A DNA stretch of 15,756 nucleotides. It comes from CAXYVC01 sp964292295 (GTDB lineage Bacteria > Acidobacteriota > Holophagae > Holophagales > Holophagaceae). The notes under the pieces are model-generated. The model searched no databases and was not told where the DNA came from. It saw only the letters and a program-made list of their open reading frames with translations. The DNA lies in the NCBI GenBank assembly GCA_964292295.1, contig CAXYVC010000058.1, positions 1 through 15,756 of the forward strand. Direction: 5' to 3'. Shown in pieces: positions 1 to 6,503 of the stretch. A program made the position numbers and the translations under genes. Position 1 is the first letter of the stretch. Each line of letters opens with the position of its first letter.

Positions 1-56
1 GCGACACCGCATTGGGCCGATTTTTCGGGACCAACTGCAGGATGCGGGCTGAAGCT
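1..56 (+). repeat. Left copy of a terminal inverted, dispersed-type repeat
   Basis: Positions 1-44 are identical to the reverse complement of 15702-15745. The match extends to position 56 (pairing with 15690) with mismatches only at 45 and 53, so 54 of 56 bases agree. The unit contains a small hairpin, CCGA-TTTT-TCGG, at 17-28. The window begins inside this copy, so its outer boundary is unknown. It lies downstream of the 3' end of the VWA operon (stop at 298). Most likely it is one copy of a dispersed intergenic repeat at which the assembled contig ended. I do not recognise the family. Confidence 0.9.
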
Positions 57-80
57 GAAGGATGCGGTTCCGGCCAGCCT
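46..80 (+). repeat. Direct repeat, copy A (35 bp)
   Basis: Positions 46-80 match 214-248 in the same orientation at 33 of 35 bases; the two differences are at 54 and 56 (against 222 and 224). The first 11 bases overlap the end of the terminal repeat unit, so the non-coding stretch is built of modules that recombine or spread together. The 3' half is GC-rich and ends in GGCCAGCCT, which leads straight into a palindrome at 77-98. Confidence 0.85.
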
Positions 81-98
81 CCCTCGGCCGAGGGAGGC
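77..98. repeat. Perfect 22-bp palindrome
   Basis: GCCTCCCTCGG at 77-87 is followed directly by its reverse complement at 88-98, giving a perfect 22-bp dyad. A second perfect dyad, CCGTCCC-G-GGGACGG, lies at 120-134. Both are in the non-coding stretch beyond the VWA operon. Such hairpins are typical of REP-like extragenic elements, but neither is followed by a T-tract on either strand, so they are not classical terminators. Confidence 0.75.
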
Positions 99-213
99 GT
101 GGAGCGTGTCCGGGCCAGACCGTCCCGGGGACGGAGCTGGACCGGATCGCGTGCCGGAAGCGCTCGGATGCACGGCGTCCGGGAGGGACATGGCAACCCA
201 CATCGCACAATCC

Positions 214-248
214 GGGCTGAAACCGAAGGATGCGGTTCCGGCCAGCCT
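214..248 (+). repeat. Direct repeat, copy B (35 bp)
   Basis: This is the second copy of the 46-80 unit, with 33 of 35 bases identical and the same orientation. Unlike copy A, it is not preceded by the 44-bp terminal-repeat module, so the two modules can occur separately. It is followed immediately by another GC-rich hairpin region, just as copy A is followed by a palindrome. Confidence 0.85.
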
Positions 249-250
249 TT

Positions 251-281
251 GGCCCGGGCTTCGCCCTCGGGCCTTCGGCCC
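251..281 (-). terminator. Overlapping hairpins after the VWA operon; possible terminator
   Basis: Two mutually exclusive hairpins lie 17-47 bp past the stop codon of the last VWA gene (TAG at 300-298). The first pairs 251-255 with 269-273 and 256-259 with 263-266 around a TTC loop. The second pairs GGGCC (269-273) with GGCCC (277-281), also around TTC. Neither is followed by a U-tract in the minus-strand transcript, so they may stabilise the 3' end or belong to the repeat rather than terminate by the classical mechanism. Confidence 0.35.
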
Positions 282-297
282 TGCCTGATGCGCCTTC

Positions 298-1770
298 CTA
301 CAGGTCCTTGATGCCCTTCGGCGGGGGCTTCTGGGGCAGCTTCTGCTTGATGCCCTCCAGCTCGTCCTGGCGGGCGCCCTGGCTGGGCCGGGGCGGAGGC
401 GGCGGAGGCGGCGTCTTGGGTGGCGGGGGACGGCGGTCCGGGCGCAGACTCTGGAGGTTGTGCACCGCCTCCGGCTGGCCCGGGCGCTCCTGGAGGAGCC
501 GCTCCAGCAGAGCCACGGCGGCCTCGGTCTCTCCCCGCTCCGCGTGGGCCCGCGCCGCCAGCAGCAGGGCCGGCACGCGCCAGGGCGGCAGGGGCCGGGG
601 CACGCCCTGGCCCGCGAGGGGCGCCAGCAGGGCGAGGGCCTCCGCGGGACGCTTGTCGCGCAGCTCGACCTGGGCCGCCACCAGACGGTGCAGGGGCCGG
701 TCCCCCCGCGGGCGGTAGGCCCGGGCCGTCTCCAGGTCGCCCCGTTCCAGGGCGTTCTGGGCCACCCAGGCCCGCACGCTCTGGGGCAGCGGCAGCGCGG
801 CCCGCCCCGGCAGGCCGGCGAGCAGCAGGAGCCCAAGCACGGGACGCCAGGCCTTCAGGGGCCTGCCCGCGGCGAAGAGCCAGCAGGCCAGCCCCGCCAG
901 GGCCAGCCAGGCCCCCCACTCGGGATGCCCCGGCTGGAGGGAACGCCGCAAGGGCAGCGGCTGCTCGCCCGAGGCCAGCTTCTGGAAGAGGACACCCGGA
1001 TCCTCCTCCGGGCCGAGGAGCTTTCCGCCGCTGGCCTCCGCCAGGGCCTTCAGGAAGTCCGGCCGGGCGGAGGAAAGAGCGGGCTCGCCCTCCGCGGCCC
1101 CCGGCACGGGCTGGGGCACGGTGCCGCCCACGGCCAGGGCGTACAGGGGCAGCCTCGCCTCCTTCAGCAGGCGTCCCGCCCGGGCCAGGGCGTCCGCCTC
1201 CGTCTCCCAGGTCTCCTCGCCGTCGCCCACCAGCAGCAGCACCGCGGGCGCCCTGCGGTCGATGGCGGCCAGAACCTGGGGCAGGCCCCGGCCGAGGCTG
1301 GTGCCCACGGAGCCGATCTCGCCGGGGCGCACCGCCTGGAGCGCATCCCGCAGCAGGGCGCGGTCCTCCCCCGGCGGCATCAGGGGAATGCTGTCCCCGG
1401 TGAGCAGGTCCAGGCTGTAGGCCACGCCGGGCCGCGGCTGGCTCCACAAGCGCTCCAGGCGCGCCACCGCCGCATTCCAGCGGCTGGTGCCCCCCGAGTC
1501 CGCCGCCAGCATGGAGCGGCTCGCATCCAGCACCACGTGCACCGTGAGGCGCGGCACCTCCGGCAGGCCCCAGCGGGGCACCGCCAGGCCCGCGCCCGCG
1601 CCCAGGAGCACCAGGGCCGCGCCCAGGCCCAGCAGCCAGGGGCGCTGCCCCACCACCCGCACGCCCACGCCCGGCCGCGTCTGTGCCCACAGGCCGAAGG
1701 CCAGCGCCAGCAGCGCCAGCCCCGCCGCCGGGGCCAGCAGCCAGGGGTGGGAGAAGGGAAGCGCCGTCAT
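298..1770 (-). CDS. BatB-like VWA membrane protein with C-terminal TPR-like and proline-rich tail
   Basis: A 490-residue protein. Hydrophobic segments at about 10-30 and 45-66 anchor a VWA domain (about 75-270). The VWA MIDAS metal site is visible as D82-x-S84-x-S86, with T157 and D183 (VGDGEE) as the further expected ligands. A third membrane segment (about 286-300) and a fourth, signal-like one (about 307-321) precede helical repeats at about 330-445 that resemble TPRs, then a proline-rich, charged tail (447-490). In the classical Bat operon the VWA protein BatB and the TPR protein BatC are separate, so this reads as a BatB/BatC-type fusion. The ATG at 1770 overlaps the upstream stop by ATGA, giving translational coupling as the last gene of the operon. 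Probable role: inner-membrane VWA scaffold; the substrate is unknown. The architecture is clear; the Bat assignment is by family analogy. Confidence 0.85.
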   Translation of the reverse strand: MTALPFSHPWLLAPAAGLALLALAFGLWAQTRPGVGVRVVGQRPWLLGLGAALVLLGAGAGLAVPRWGLPEVPRLTVHVVLDASRSMLAADSGGTSRWNAAVARLERLWSQPRPGVAYSLDLLTGDSIPLMPPGEDRALLRDALQAVRPGEIGSVGTSLGRGLPQVLAAIDRRAPAVLLLVGDGEETWETEADALARAGRLLKEARLPLYALAVGGTVPQPVPGAAEGEPALSSARPDFLKALAEASGGKLLGPEEDPGVLFQKLASGEQPLPLRRSLQPGHPEWGAWLALAGLACWLFAAGRPLKAWRPVLGLLLLAGLPGRAALPLPQSVRAWVAQNALERGDLETARAYRPRGDRPLHRLVAAQVELRDKRPAEALALLAPLAGQGVPRPLPPWRVPALLLAARAHAERGETEAAVALLERLLQERPGQPEAVHNLQSLRPDRRPPPPKTPPPPPPPRPSQGARQDELEGIKQKLPQKPPPKGIKDL

Positions 1771-2723
1771 GCGCCCTCCAGCCACGCGGGACGGGCCTTG
1801 CCGCGCTTGCGGGCAAGGTCCAGGGCGAGGGGCAGCGCCAGGAGCGCCGCGGCACCGAGCAGCCAGCCCGCCAGGGGCCGCCCTTCCGAGGGCGCGTCCA
1901 CGGGCAGGGCGGTCTTCTCGAGGCGGTCGATGGCGGCGAAACTGCGCGCAAGGCCCGCCGGGTCGTCCGCCCGCAGGGCCTCGCCGCCGGTGAGTTCGCT
2001 CACGCGCTTCAGGGTGAGGGGGTCCGTCTCCACCTTCAGGCGCGCGGTGCCGCCGCCCTCCAGGGGATACAGCGCCTCGCCGGAACTGCCCAGGGCCACG
2101 GTGTGGATGCGGATGCCCTCGTGCCGGGCCTCCTCCGCCGCCTCCAGGGCGCTCACGCGGCCGCGGTTCTGGGCGCCGTCCGTGAGCAGCAGGATCACGC
2201 GGCTGCGGGCGGGGCTGTCCTTCAGGCGGCGCACGGCGGTCATGAGGGCGCTGCCGATGGCGGTGCCGTCGTCCCGGCTGTCCAGCTCCAGGCGCTCCAG
2301 CATGGTCCAGAGGCGCAGCTTGTCGGCGCTCAAGGGGCTCAACGTGACGGGATGGGCACTGAAGAGCACAACCGCGAAGCGGTCGTCGGGGCGCCCCGCG
2401 ATGAAGGCCTTCAGCACCTGGCGCGCGGAGGTCCAGCGGTCCGTGCGGCCGTCGTCCATGGCCTTCATGGAGCTGGAGCCGTCCAGCACCACCGCGAAGT
2501 CGACCACCGGCGCGCGGCCCGCCACGGTGCGGCGCCACTCGGGCCCCGCGGCGGCCAGCACCAGCAGCGCGGCCAGCAGCGGCGGAAGGGTGCGGGCGCT
2601 GAGGCGGGCCAACGGCCTGCTCGGGCGGGGGCCGGGGATGCCCCAGCGGTACACCGCCCGCCAGGCGCCCCACAGCGCGGGCACGAGCAGCAGGAGCAGG
2701 AAGGGCGCGCGGAGGTACAGCAC
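1767..2723 (-). CDS. BatA-like VWA membrane protein
   Basis: A 318-residue protein. Hydrophobic segments lie at about 5-20 and 46-60, a VWA domain at about 73-270, and a C-terminal membrane segment at about 284-302 followed by a basic tail, the usual BatA layout. The MIDAS is D81-x-S83-x-S85 (DGSSSM), with T154 and D182 (TDGAQN). No in-frame ATG is near the expected start. The best start is GTG at 2723, which gives an N-terminus (LYLRAPFLLLLL) that fits BatA proteins; CTG at 2720 is the alternative. A single base change at 2720 would restore ATG here and also a TGA stop for the upstream gene (see findings). The 3' end overlaps the next VWA gene by ATGA. BatA-type proteins are thought to act with MoxR AAA ATPases and DUF58 proteins in envelope stress tolerance; that is family knowledge, not visible here. 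Confidence 0.82.
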   Translation of the reverse strand: MLYLRAPFLLLLLVPALWGAWRAVYRWGIPGPRPSRPLARLSARTLPPLLAALLVLAAAGPEWRRTVAGRAPVVDFAVVLDGSSSMKAMDDGRTDRWTSARQVLKAFIAGRPDDRFAVVLFSAHPVTLSPLSADKLRLWTMLERLELDSRDDGTAIGSALMTAVRRLKDSPARSRVILLLTDGAQNRGRVSALEAAEEARHEGIRIHTVALGSSGEALYPLEGGGTARLKVETDPLTLKRVSELTGGEALRADDPAGLARSFAAIDRLEKTALPVDAPSEGRPLAGWLLGAAALLALPLALDLARKRGKARPAWLEGA

Positions 2724-3475
2724 CGGCGGGCCTCCGCCTCGTCCAGCAGCGCCTTCAGGGGGGGAAAGGGCGGCTCCGTGCGCCCGAAGCGCGCGGCGTC
2801 CAGGCTGGCGCACCAGGCGGCCCAGGCCTCCAGGTGTTGTTCCCGGAAGGCGGCCACGCCCCAGGCGCGGGCCTCCTCGCCGTAGCGGGCCGCCAGCAGC
2901 GCACGTCCCGCCCCGTGGGCCGCGTCCAGCGCCTCCCGGGCCTTGGAGGCCGGGGGCCAAGCCTGGGCGAAGGCCCGCCGGAGCTGGCGCAGGCGGCGCT
3001 TCCCGGCACTCCGGCGCCAGCGGCGCAGCAGCAGCCAGGCGGGCAGCAGCAGGGGCGACAGGGCCGCCAGGGCCCACCACCAGGGGAAGGGCAGCGCGTC
3101 GAGCAGGTCCTCCCGGCCGCCGCCCAGGCCCATCCAGGGGGCGCCGTAGGGCGTGGTGCGGGGCACCGTGACGCGCAGCTCCGGCGCGGCGCGCCCGTCC
3201 CCCAAATCCATGGCGGGGATCACCGCCGGACCGGGCTCCACGGGCTGCACCGTGAGCCTCCAGCCCCGGCCGTCCGGCAAGGGGTCCACCCCCCGCACCA
3301 CCAGGGGCCCCAGGCGTTCCTCGCCGGGCCGCGGCAGGGGCGGCGCCGCGGGGTCGTCCTCCGCCAGCTCCAGCACCGAGAGCGCGCCGAAGGGCAGCTC
3401 GGCGGGCGCCTTCCAGCGGGGCGCGGCCGGAAGCGGCGCGGCCAGGAGCAGCATCAGGGCGAGCGGGCGCCTCAT
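2465..3475 (-). CDS. BatD/DUF4381-like membrane protein with apparent stop loss
   Basis: The family-like part is 251 residues (3475 down to 2723). It has a signal peptide (about 1-18, ending LPAAP), a periplasmic beta-rich region (about 20-110), one membrane segment (about 131-150), a strongly basic stop-transfer stretch (RRWRRSAGKRRLR) and a helical cytoplasmic region to about 251. The reading frame then continues for 85 more residues inside the BatA-like gene. This extension is Cys/Arg/Pro-rich, low in complexity, and looks like an out-of-frame translation, not protein. The true end is probably near 2720. The ATG at 3475 overlaps the stop of the DUF58 gene by ATGA. By position between DUF58 and the VWA genes it matches the small membrane subunit of Bat-type operons; the sequence match to a named family is only by architecture. 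Function unknown. Confidence 0.7.
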   Translation of the reverse strand: MRRPLALMLLLAAPLPAAPRWKAPAELPFGALSVLELAEDDPAAPPLPRPGEERLGPLVVRGVDPLPDGRGWRLTVQPVEPGPAVIPAMDLGDGRAAPELRVTVPRTTPYGAPWMGLGGGREDLLDALPFPWWWALAALSPLLLPAWLLLRRWRRSAGKRRLRQLRRAFAQAWPPASKAREALDAAHGAGRALLAARYGEEARAWGVAAFREQHLEAWAAWCASLDAARFGRTEPPFPPLKALLDEAEARRCCTSARPSCSCCSCPRCGAPGGRCTAGASPAPARAGRWPASAPAPFRRCWPRCWCWPPRGPSGAAPWRAARRWSTSRWCWTAPAP

Positions 3476-4239
3476 GCGCCGCTCCCCTTCAGCCAGGCCC
3501 CCAGGCGCAGGACGGGGTCCTCCTGGATGTCCCAGGTCACGCGCTCCACGGAAGAAGGCAGGCCCGGGTCGGGCCAGTGGGGGGCGCGCTTCAGGTGCGG
3601 ATCCTCGGGGCGGAACCACACCACGCGGTGCCGCGCGGCGACGGGCTTGAGCAGCGGCGCCAGCCCGGCGAGCCCCGCGCCGTTGCTGAGCAGCCAGAGG
3701 CGGTGCCCCCTGCCCCGCTCGCCCCAGTGGCCCAGCGCCTCGCGCCAGGACGCTGGGGACGGAATGGCGGGACGCCGCGCCGCCAGGGCCTCCAGCAGGT
3801 GCAGGCCCGCCACCTTGCCCCGCTTGGGGGACAGGCGCAGGGGCGGCACGCCCCGGCCGTCGCCGGGCACCAGCAGGCCCAGGCGGTCCCGCCCCGCGTT
3901 CACGGTGGCCATGGCCGCGCCGGCGATCTCGAGCGCCCAGCGGTAGGGGCTCACGGGATCGCCCAGGAACATGGAGGGGCTGGGGTCCACCAGCAGCCAG
4001 AGGATCAGCTCGCGGCTGGCCTCGAAGCGCTTCACGATGGGCTCCCCGGTGCGCGCCGTCAGGGGCCAGTTGATGGCGCGGGGATCGTCCCCCGGCACGT
4101 AGGGGCGGTTCTCCACGAAGGTGAGGCCCGCGCCCTTCAGCTTGCTGGGATGCAGCCCCTCGGTGCCGCCGGGCAGCGCCCGCCGCAGCCGGATCGGCAG
4201 CTTGCGCAGGCGCGCCAGGAAGCGGACGGGAAGGGGCAT
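3472..4239 (-). CDS. DUF58 domain protein, first gene of the VWA operon
   Basis: A 255-residue soluble protein. The DUF58 signature is clear at 41-60: F-x-E-x-R-x-Y-x-P-G-D-D-P-R-x-I-N-W, followed by the AR-x-GEP-x-VKRFE stretch. A VWA-like DPSPSM motif (D85, S87, S89) and the FLGD that follows are as expected. DUF58 proteins are normally encoded between a MoxR AAA ATPase and VWA proteins and are thought to be partners of that chaperone-like system. Here DUF58 heads the operon and no moxR precedes it; the upstream neighbour is divergent. The ATG at 4239 lacks a Shine-Dalgarno sequence but has AATAAT at -12 to -7, compatible with a leaderless transcript. The 3' end overlaps the next gene by ATGA. 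Confidence 0.88.
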   Translation of the reverse strand: MPLPVRFLARLRKLPIRLRRALPGGTEGLHPSKLKGAGLTFVENRPYVPGDDPRAINWPLTARTGEPIVKRFEASRELILWLLVDPSPSMFLGDPVSPYRWALEIAGAAMATVNAGRDRLGLLVPGDGRGVPPLRLSPKRGKVAGLHLLEALAARRPAIPSPASWREALGHWGERGRGHRLWLLSNGAGLAGLAPLLKPVAARHRVVWFRPEDPHLKRAPHWPDPGLPSSVERVTWDIQEDPVLRLGAWLKGSGA

Positions 4240-4245
4240 GGGCCC

Positions 4246-4251
4246 ATTATT
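4246..4251 (-). promoter_or_regulatory. Candidate -10 box for a leaderless DUF58-operon transcript
   Basis: AATAAT on the minus strand, five of six bases matching TATAAT, at -12 to -7 relative to the A of the ATG at 4239. It is an AT-rich island in very GC-rich sequence, with no Shine-Dalgarno between it and the start. No convincing -35 was found. This spacing would place the transcription start at or next to the start codon. Confidence 0.4.
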
Positions 4252-4299
4252 CCGGGAAGCGGCGCGCCCCGCGCGGGGGAATTGCCAACGGAACGGGTC

Positions 4300-4305
4300 T
4301 ATCCT
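4300..4305 (+). promoter_or_regulatory. Candidate -10 box for a leaderless transcript of the small exported-protein gene
   Basis: TATCCT at -12 to -7 relative to the ATG at 4312, the same offset as the AATAAT on the other side of this 72-bp divergent gap. No Shine-Dalgarno lies between it and the start codon. TTGCCA at 4282-4287 is too close (12 bp) to serve as a normal -35 element. Confidence 0.35.
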
Positions 4306-4311
4306 GCACGC

Positions 4312-4722
4312 ATGCGCATCCCCGTCAGCCTGTGTCTGCCCCTCGCCCTCGCGGGCCTCGCCTGCGCGCCGACGCGCCTGGAGACCCGCGTGAACGGGCG
4401 CCCCGCGGAAACGCTCCAGGCCGCCTGCCGCCCCGTGGACGGCGGGTGGGAACTGAGCCTGCGCCTGCCCGCCGGGCACTGGGAGGTCCTGCCCGACGAG
4501 GCGCAGCGCGTGGAGCTCCGCCCGGGCGAGCCCCGGGAAACCCTGGTGTGGCGGGTCCCCCAGGCGCGCTGGAACCAGGCGCGGCCCTTCACCTTTTCCC
4601 TCCGCTCCGGCGAGCTCCGCATGGCCTTCAGCGTGCGCTATCCGGGCCCCTCCGTCGTGCCCGAGGTGCTGAAGGAGCTGGCCGTGGTGGCGCTGCACGG
4701 CTTCTCCGGCAAGCACCTGTAG
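4312..4722 (+). CDS. Small exported protein of unknown function (possible lipoprotein)
   Basis: A 136-residue protein on the plus strand, between two minus-strand operons. The N-terminus has a signal peptide: one Arg, then a hydrophobic core (about 4-16) ending GLAC-AP. The Cys at 18 could be a lipidation site, but GLAC is a poor lipobox, and cleavage after ACA by ordinary signal peptidase is also possible. The mature part (about 19-136) looks beta-rich and ends in a short hydrophobic stretch (LKELAVVALHGF). I recognise no domain. The start at 4312 is chosen because it gives the signal peptide; the frame is open upstream, but that part reads like antisense of the DUF58 gene. The stop (4720-4722) is only two bases from the convergent stop of the DUF4139 gene (4725-4727), leaving no room for a terminator. 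Confidence 0.7.
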   Translation: MRIPVSLCLPLALAGLACAPTRLETRVNGRPAETLQAACRPVDGGWELSLRLPAGHWEVLPDEAQRVELRPGEPRETLVWRVPQARWNQARPFTFSLRSGELRMAFSVRYPGPSVVPEVLKELAVVALHGFSGKHL

Positions 4723-4724
4723 GG

Positions 4725-6413
4725 CTAGTCCTCCAGCCCCGTCACCACGCCCTCCTTCGGCGCGCGCACGGCGAGGCCCAGCTCCAGGCGGCGCGTCTCG
4801 CCGGGCGCCACCTTCAGCTTCCAGCTGCGCACGCCGGGCCGCGCCTCGGTCCAGCCGGAGCTGAAGTCCGGCAGCAGGCTCACCTTCACCTGGTCGCTGG
4901 CGGGCTTCAGCATGCGGTCCTGCACCTCCAGCTCCAGAACCTCGGGGCCGTCCTGGGCCAGCTCGATGCGCTCCCGCACCGTCCATTGGCGCTCCTTCGT
5001 GAAGGTGCCCACCTCCTCCTGGCGGCGGTCCACCTTCACGAAGCTCACGCGCAGGCTCTTGTACGGCCCGAAGCCCAGGGAGAAGGGCTGGCCCGCCGCC
5101 GGGATCTCCAGGGGCGCCTCGCCCAGGCGCTGGTTGCCCGCGAAGCGCAGCACCGGCGCGCCGGGAAAGAGGGGAAGGCCGGAGGGCGCCGTGAAGCGCG
5201 CCATCAGATAGGCGGTGGGGTCCAGCCGCGGCGTGGCGAAGAGGCTGAGGCTCGGCGCCAGCTCCCGCACCTGCACCTTGAAGCGGTGCGGCTCCCCGTC
5301 CGAGGGCACGTCCTTGGAACCCTCCACCCGGAAGGTGGCCGCCAGGCCCGAGGCCTCCTCGAGGACCGAGGCCGTGGCCTCCCGCGCGGCGGCGGGAGGA
5401 GGAGGCGGAGGGGGCGGCGCCATCGGTGCGATGCGCTCAGACACGAAATTCTGGGCAGGCGCGGGTGCTTCCATCTCATCCCGCAGGTCGATTCCAACAG
5501 TCTTCTTGATGACACCACCCGGCCTCCACCAGTTCACCTCCTGCCCCTCGGTGTAGGCGGGTACGGCGAGGCTGCGGCTGGGGCGGGCGTTGCTGATCTC
5601 CAGGTCCACGCCCTCCCAGGCTTCGCCGGTGCGCTGGACGACGGAGGCGTAGAGGGCCAGCTCCAGGCGGGCGCGGTCCTCGCTCAGGCGGGCCTCGTAG
5701 AGGGGCGTCCACCGGGCGCTGCGGGTGCGGTAGGCCAGGGCGACCTCCGCCACGCCCGCCGCCGGGGTGCCGAACTCCACCAGCACGCGGCTGGGGGCGT
5801 TGCGCCGCTCGCCCGCACGCTTGCGCAGCTCGGCGTCGAGGCGGGCCTCCTCCCGGGCGAGCTTTTCCAGCTCCCGCCGGCGCTTCCGCTCCGCCGCCAG
5901 CAGCTCGCCCAGGCGGCCCTGCACGCCGCGGCTGAGCTCCAGCACCGCGGTGGCGCTGGGCGCGGCCAGGGCGAGGCGGGCGGAGAGCTCCTTGTCGTAG
6001 GTGGCCTGCAGGCCCTCCAGGAAGGCCAGCCCCTCCTGGCCCGCCCCGCTGGCCGATTCCAGGCCGCCCCGCCGCTCGCGCAGGCCCTCGCGCTCCGCTT
6101 CCAGCGCCTTCCACTCGGGCGTCTCCGTGACCGCGCGGGCGTCGCTGGAGAGGGCCAGGTCGCCCAGGCGGCTGCCCGCGGGCCCCTTGGCCGTGACCTG
6201 CAGGTCCTCCAGCCGCAGGCCCGGCGGCAGACCCTCCAGGCGCAGGCGGTGCATGCCCGCCCCCGGCAGCTGCACCCGGCCCACCCGCGTCACCCAGGCC
6301 TCGTCCGGGTGCAGGCGCACCTTCTGGATCGGCGCGTGGAGCGCGATCGGCGCCTGGGCGGCGAGGCAGAGGGCGCAGAGGGAAAGACCGGGCAGAAACC
6401 AGGAAGCACGCAT
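4725..6413 (-). CDS. DUF4140/DUF4139 domain secreted protein
   Basis: A 562-residue protein. Signal peptide at 1-20 (ending CLAAQAP); DUF4140-like N-terminal beta domain at about 28-76, with the typical pattern in which a bond-forming segment is followed by LRLEGLPPGL; a charged coiled coil at about 100-205; then the DUF4139 domain at about 220-555. The DUF4139 part is interrupted by a low-complexity linker at about 313-345 that includes eight consecutive prolines. Length is normal for the DUF4139/mucoidy-inhibitor-A-like family. The family's biochemical role is not established; it is predicted to be periplasmic or surface exposed. The ATG at 6413 is supported by GAGG five bases upstream. It is on the same strand as the hydrogenase genes but is separated from them by a strong hairpin, so it is probably transcribed separately. 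Confidence 0.88.
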   Translation of the reverse strand: MRASWFLPGLSLCALCLAAQAPIALHAPIQKVRLHPDEAWVTRVGRVQLPGAGMHRLRLEGLPPGLRLEDLQVTAKGPAGSRLGDLALSSDARAVTETPEWKALEAEREGLRERRGGLESASGAGQEGLAFLEGLQATYDKELSARLALAAPSATAVLELSRGVQGRLGELLAAERKRRRELEKLAREEARLDAELRKRAGERRNAPSRVLVEFGTPAAGVAEVALAYRTRSARWTPLYEARLSEDRARLELALYASVVQRTGEAWEGVDLEISNARPSRSLAVPAYTEGQEVNWWRPGGVIKKTVGIDLRDEMEAPAPAQNFVSERIAPMAPPPPPPPPAAAREATASVLEEASGLAATFRVEGSKDVPSDGEPHRFKVQVRELAPSLSLFATPRLDPTAYLMARFTAPSGLPLFPGAPVLRFAGNQRLGEAPLEIPAAGQPFSLGFGPYKSLRVSFVKVDRRQEEVGTFTKERQWTVRERIELAQDGPEVLELEVQDRMLKPASDQVKVSLLPDFSSGWTEARPGVRSWKLKVAPGETRRLELGLAVRAPKEGVVTGLED

Positions 6414-6457
6414 GGGGACCTCGCGGGGAATGTCCCAGTCTAGCGACGCCGATACGC

Positions 6458-6487
6458 GAGAGGGGCGGCCCGGAAGCCGCCCCTCTC
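6458..6487 (-). terminator. 12-bp perfect hairpin after hydC
   Basis: GAGAGGGGCGGC at 6458-6469 pairs perfectly with 6476-6487 across a 6-base loop (CCGGAA). It begins 17 bases beyond the hydC stop codon (TGA, 6506-6504) and ends 45 bases before the next ATG. An alternative outer pairing of CGCGAG (6455-6460) with CTCGCG (6490-6495) exists. There is no U-tract in the minus-strand transcript, so it is either a GC-only terminator or an mRNA-stabilising structure; its placement between two same-strand genes favours termination of the hydrogenase operon. Confidence 0.6.
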
Positions 6488-6503
6488 TTCTCGCGGAAGC
6501 GCG

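Larger units (their letters stand above)
99..297. other. Non-coding stretch downstream of the VWA operon
   Basis: Together with 1-98 this makes about 300 bp without a credible gene. It holds the 120-134 hairpin, the second copy of the 35-bp direct repeat (214-248) and two overlapping hairpins (251-281). Short open frames exist on the plus strand but overlap the repeats and encode Arg/Gly/Pro-rich low-complexity peptides with no ribosome binding site, so I do not call them. No promoter or RNA gene was recognised. Confidence 0.6.

Noticed and set aside
12..311. Open frames of 60-99 codons at the left end
   Set aside because: They run through the repeats and hairpins, and part of the same peptide is produced by the right repeat copy on the other strand. 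They reflect repeat sequence, not a gene.
2724..3080. N-terminal extension of the BatA-like VWA gene up to 3080
   Set aside because: The frame is open there, but the translation is Pro/Gly/Ala/Arg-rich and is the shadow of the BatD-like gene. The hydrophobic N-terminus of BatA proteins begins at 2723.
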